DNA of 64,000 bases from Acanthopleura granulata (Eukaryota; Mollusca; Polyplacophora; Chitonida; Chitonidae): the NCBI GenBank assembly GCA_016165875.1, contig JABBOT010000080.1, positions 17,270,572 through 17,334,571 of the forward strand, written 5' to 3'. A program made the translations under genes and the position numbers. Shown piece by piece: positions 61,355-64,000 of the stretch (positions are counted from its first letter, which is position 1; the number at the start of each line of letters is the position of its first letter). The notes below the pieces were generated by a model. The model searched no databases. It was not told the origin of the DNA and saw only the letters and a list, made by a program, of their open reading frames with translations.

Positions 61355-61468
61355 ATGGCTACACATTATAACACAAAACTAAGGAAAAAGGACAGAGCTG
61401 TTAATGAAATCTACGAGCAAAATTTGAAATTGCACAACATTTTCCCAGTAAATCCGACGGCATTAAAA
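61355..61468 (+). CDS. Probable first coding exon of an unrecognised gene
   Basis: ATG at 61355 lies in a good context (AAAGATGG). The frame encodes 38 residues, MATHYNTKLRKKDRAVNEIY then EQNLKLHNIFPVNPTALK, a charged, helix-like text unlike the surrounding AT-rich translation. It ends exactly before GTAAGA (61469-61474), a strong 5' splice site, leaving the frame in phase 0. Two CCAAT boxes lie 76-100 bases upstream. A compatible 3' splice site opens the next exon at 62098. I do not recognise the product; composition suggests a small soluble protein. Confidence 0.55.
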
Positions 61469-62097
61469 GTAAGAATGATTTATAAATTTATTTAATCCAT
61501 TAAATATATATCAGTGCAGACTTTGTCCCCTAATACGTCACGGTTTCTATGTGTACGCGTGTGTGAACGTGTACTCGTGAAGAAGCGACGTTATAAATCA
61601 GTACTGCTGCGTAACCACATTCCCTGATGTCGTTTTAAGTAGCTTGGTAGTGATATTAGTAGGTACCAGGAAAGCCTGATTACATTATAATTTGTTGAGG
61701 TTTTAAAAGCCATTTTTTGGTGTTGTATATGCTTTATTTCTTCCCATCACACTGCCTAGTTTATGGTTACAACGCTCTAGAATTCAAAACAGCATGGAGA
61801 GTAAACCCAGAGTAGTGTCGACAATGTGATATTTGGCAAGTTATCTGGCCCCTTGGCAACTTACCTCGTTTAGAGTTTTATTCTAACTACCCATTTAAAT
61901 TCCCAAATATTAGAAACTTACACTCCCATGGCTCAAACAGAATCAGGTTACGAAAATAGCAGAGATGTCAGTAGCAATTATTACAATGGACTAAAATTAC
62001 TTAGGATGCGAAACATACATATATTTCTATGATATATTGCGTACCTTGCTGTAATGAATAAGAGACTGGAATGCGAAAAGCATTCCTATTTCCTCAG

Positions 62098-62298
62098 CGT
62101 CGCAGCGCCATACAGGCTGTGATGGAGAATACTGTGCCCCTAAACCAGTTACCATATACTTCACGATGGCAGCAAATAATGGCCCGCTTCACGTTATTAT
62201 CACAGAGCCTGTCAGGTTGGGATTTGATGGAGAGAAATGGTTTACCCTGCGGGGCATTGTACCATTTATTTTTTAAATATATCGGTTTTTGCTCTTGA
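62098..62298 (+). CDS. Probable second exon of the same gene
   Basis: CATTCCTATTTCCTCAG (to 62097) is a good 3' splice site. Entered in phase 0, the frame starts RRSAIQAVMENTVPLNQLPY then TSRWQQIMARF and stays open to TGA at 62296-62298, giving 66 codons. Joined to the exon at 61355-61468 this would make about 104 residues. A possible 5' splice site (CAG then GTTGGG, GT at 62216) could instead end the exon after QSLS; no AATAAA was seen soon after the stop, which favours a further exon. The text up to TSRWQQIMARF looks more protein-like than what follows. The family is unknown to me. Confidence 0.5.
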   Translation, partial: RRSAIQAVMENTVPLNQLPYTSRWQQIMARFTLLSQSLSGWDLMERNGLPCGALYHLFFKYIGFCS

Positions 62299-62321
62299 AA
62301 CTTGCCTCACTTATTGCTCCT

Positions 62322-62344
62322 GACAAGACAAGACTTGTCTTGTC
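62322..62344. repeat. Perfect 23-nt palindrome
   Basis: GACAAGACAAG, one central A, then CTTGTCTTGTC. Arms of 11 bases, all paired. It lies 24 bases after the stop of the candidate second exon. Confidence 0.9.
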
Positions 62345-63251
62345 CATTAGCAGACAGTGCGATTTTTTTGGCATGGGTTACCGCGCAAGGCAATCCACTG
62401 GCAATCATTTTGAGAGATTTGTTATGTAATCCTGTTTATTACCGGTTATAAACAATCAACTGAATCACTAGTGATTCTGTTTGAAATCAAGGCATTTCCT
62501 TTCAACCTGGGGGGCTTCGACGCCATGATGGTGTGTTACGTAAGAGACCCGATTGATTGGTGTGTAGTGCTAAATAATGCATTTGGGCAAGACTGGTACC
62601 AAAAAGCCGCGAAAAATACCCTAAAGCTAATAACCACATTGGCATCGATAGGGTGTATAGCATTAGCTGGAGCGTCACCTGAGCTTTGTTGCTATAAATA
62701 TCTCAGTATGAGGAGTGCGCCACAAGTCCACATTAAAAGGCAAAGTGTGCAATCAGGAGGTTATGAGTGAGATTGTGTCACCTCTGGGAAAACTGGAAAA
62801 ATGCCACAAGAGAAACTTCCCGCTAATGCTTGTAGCTCTCTTACTGCTACAAAGTTAGAACCCACATCTTGCACTGAATGTTACATTGGATGTTTCATTA
62901 TAATTGCTTCCTTTTGTACTGGGCTACCTCAATGGTCCGGGTAAAATTTCGCGCTTCCGGGCACATTTTAATCATTTGTTCACATCCGCTAATGGAGTCC
63001 CTGTGGTGACCCGGGTCCAGTCCTGATTGTCCTCTTATAATACACGAGAGATAGGCTACCAGCTTGCCCGCGGATCGTCATGGGAAACGCAGAAATGAAA
63101 AATAGACTACGCAATAATAATGAGGGCGTCTCCACGTAAGTTTTTTCCGAGTTTCACAAGCTTGTGAAACGAAACAACCGAACGTGACGACAGTCCCGAG
63201 CTAGTATAATAACATTATTATTATGACAGAATCCATGCAAAACTATGAGGT
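62345..63251. other. No supported feature
   Basis: Contains a 99-codon plus frame (62471-62770) that could in principle be part of a later exon of the candidate gene, but I could not find a good splice pair for it. Confidence 0.35.
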
Positions 63252-63353
63252 CTTGTCCCTGTTCCACAAAGCAATCGTTGTCATAGTTGTCATGGGTTGT
63301 CATAGTAGTTACAATCAACTTAGGCTATCACTGCTTTGTGGAACAGGGACAAG
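63252..63353. mobile_element. Small palindromic MITE-like element, 22-bp perfect inverted ends
   Basis: 102 bp. CTTGTCCCTGTTCCACAAAG plus CA at 63252-63273 is the exact reverse complement of 63332-63353. The CCCTGTTCCACAAAGC type of terminus is one I associate with small foldback repeats in marine invertebrates. The middle has TTGTCATAG-like repeats. No target duplication was identified; the open frame that crosses it (63223-63483) is not evidence of a protein. Confidence 0.75.
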
Positions 63354-63724
63354 ATCAAAATGGATCTACATAGTTTTGACCGGGATTATTTCAGGCGGGA
63401 AATTAACGTTCCTCATTAGTTGGCTAATGGGTTCAACATCCGTACAATTGAATGACCTTTCCTTTTTCAAATACAAAACCTGATACCTTTCTCCGGGTAC
63501 TGGCTTCTCAAAGATGGACTGATCATTGTTGTAACCAGTAGAAGGCCAAGGCAAAGACATTACTGAACAACATACTACAGCTTAGACTGGAAATATACCA
63601 ATTGGTCTTCCTTTTAACACTTTTGCAACTGATATTTATGAATTAAGACATTGTGCCTCTGGTTACTTCTTAGTTGTCGTGTCACATCTGCGTAAAATGC
63701 CTTTCGGTTGCCGCTTACGCCAGT
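63354..63724. other. No recognisable feature
   Basis: Spacer between the palindromic element and a SINE relic. Confidence 0.35.
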
Positions 63725-63850
63725 GGTTTGACAGGCAGATGGTATCAGTGCTCTGTACGCTTTTCTCTACACGTGGAAGCCCAGCCATCATACGTGAAAT
63801 ATTCTTGACTACCGCATGACATGGATCAAACAAACAAATTAATGAAAATG
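63725..63850 (+). mobile_element. SINE 3'-end relic, internally deleted
   Basis: GAAGCCCAGCCATCATACGT, GTGAAATATTCTTGACTACC and ATCAAACAAACAAATTAATG follow the order of the core end and tail of the SINE at 29350-29610, with the ACGGCGTAAAACACC part altered. Plus orientation, old copy. Confidence 0.55.
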
Positions 63851-64000
63851 AAACACTAACGAAATCACGAATGACGAATAGTATTATTGCAGTGATAACA
63901 CGAACTTCACTTACATAATTTTTCTGTAAGTAAAACATTACGCCTATAAAACCGTAACATTTTTGAGTGTGCATACAATACTTGTCGAGATGCTTCAAAC

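Noticed and set aside
1..64000. CRISPR array, prokaryotic defence island or phage
   Set aside because: No direct-repeat and spacer pattern, no operons and no long frames; the sequence carries animal retroelements and decayed non-coding DNA.

Overview
The window is non-coding-rich animal DNA, not bacterial or viral. It is AT-rich, has no long open frames, no operon structure and no ribosome-binding-site pattern, and most of its recognisable content is decayed transposable elements. Several SINE families whose core domains I know (from memory, not from a search) as widespread in molluscs and other lophotrochozoans occur repeatedly. The best guess is therefore a lophotrochozoan nuclear genome, most likely a mollusc, with a brachiopod possible.

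Layout. 1-860 is a fragment of a large repeat seen again further right. 1356-6669 (minus) is one nearly full-length, heavily mutated LINE of the I/Jockey-like type with ORF1 (three CCHC zinc knuckles) and ORF2 (endonuclease, reverse transcriptase, RNase H); it is bracketed by an imperfect 13-bp target duplication and carries a 45-bp nested insertion. 7329-7960 holds two inverted relics of a Tc1/mariner transposon. 7961-11379 is featureless.

11380-30050 is the main structure: an old segmental duplication with two long units (A, 11380-18690; C, 21936-30050) of about 7-8 kb in the same order and orientation, and a truncated unit B (19490-21935) between them. Unit C was later interrupted by a 1,040-bp long-terminal-inverted-repeat DNA transposon (22299-23338), by a SINE (29350-29610) and probably by other material. 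The repeat fragment at 1-860 preserves the uninterrupted target site of that transposon.

30545-31130 is an array of about 160-bp monomers with a perfect 27-bp-arm hairpin. 33240-34506 and 44893-45890 are minus-strand LTR-like remnants, one with a polypurine tract. The remaining sequence to about 59 kb is mostly intergenic with scattered SINE relics, a G-rich simple repeat and a degenerate 50-bp minisatellite.

The only convincing host-gene signals are at the right end, both on the plus strand: a probable terminal exon (59264-59405) ending in a stop that overlaps AATAAA, and 1.9 kb further a probable gene start (two CCAAT boxes, ATG at 61355, a good 5' splice site at 61469, and a phase-compatible second exon from 62098). 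Neither product is recognised. No rRNA, functional tRNA or CRISPR array was seen. No wholly new biological system is demonstrated; the strongest unexplained structure is the multi-module duplicated unit at 11-30 kb.
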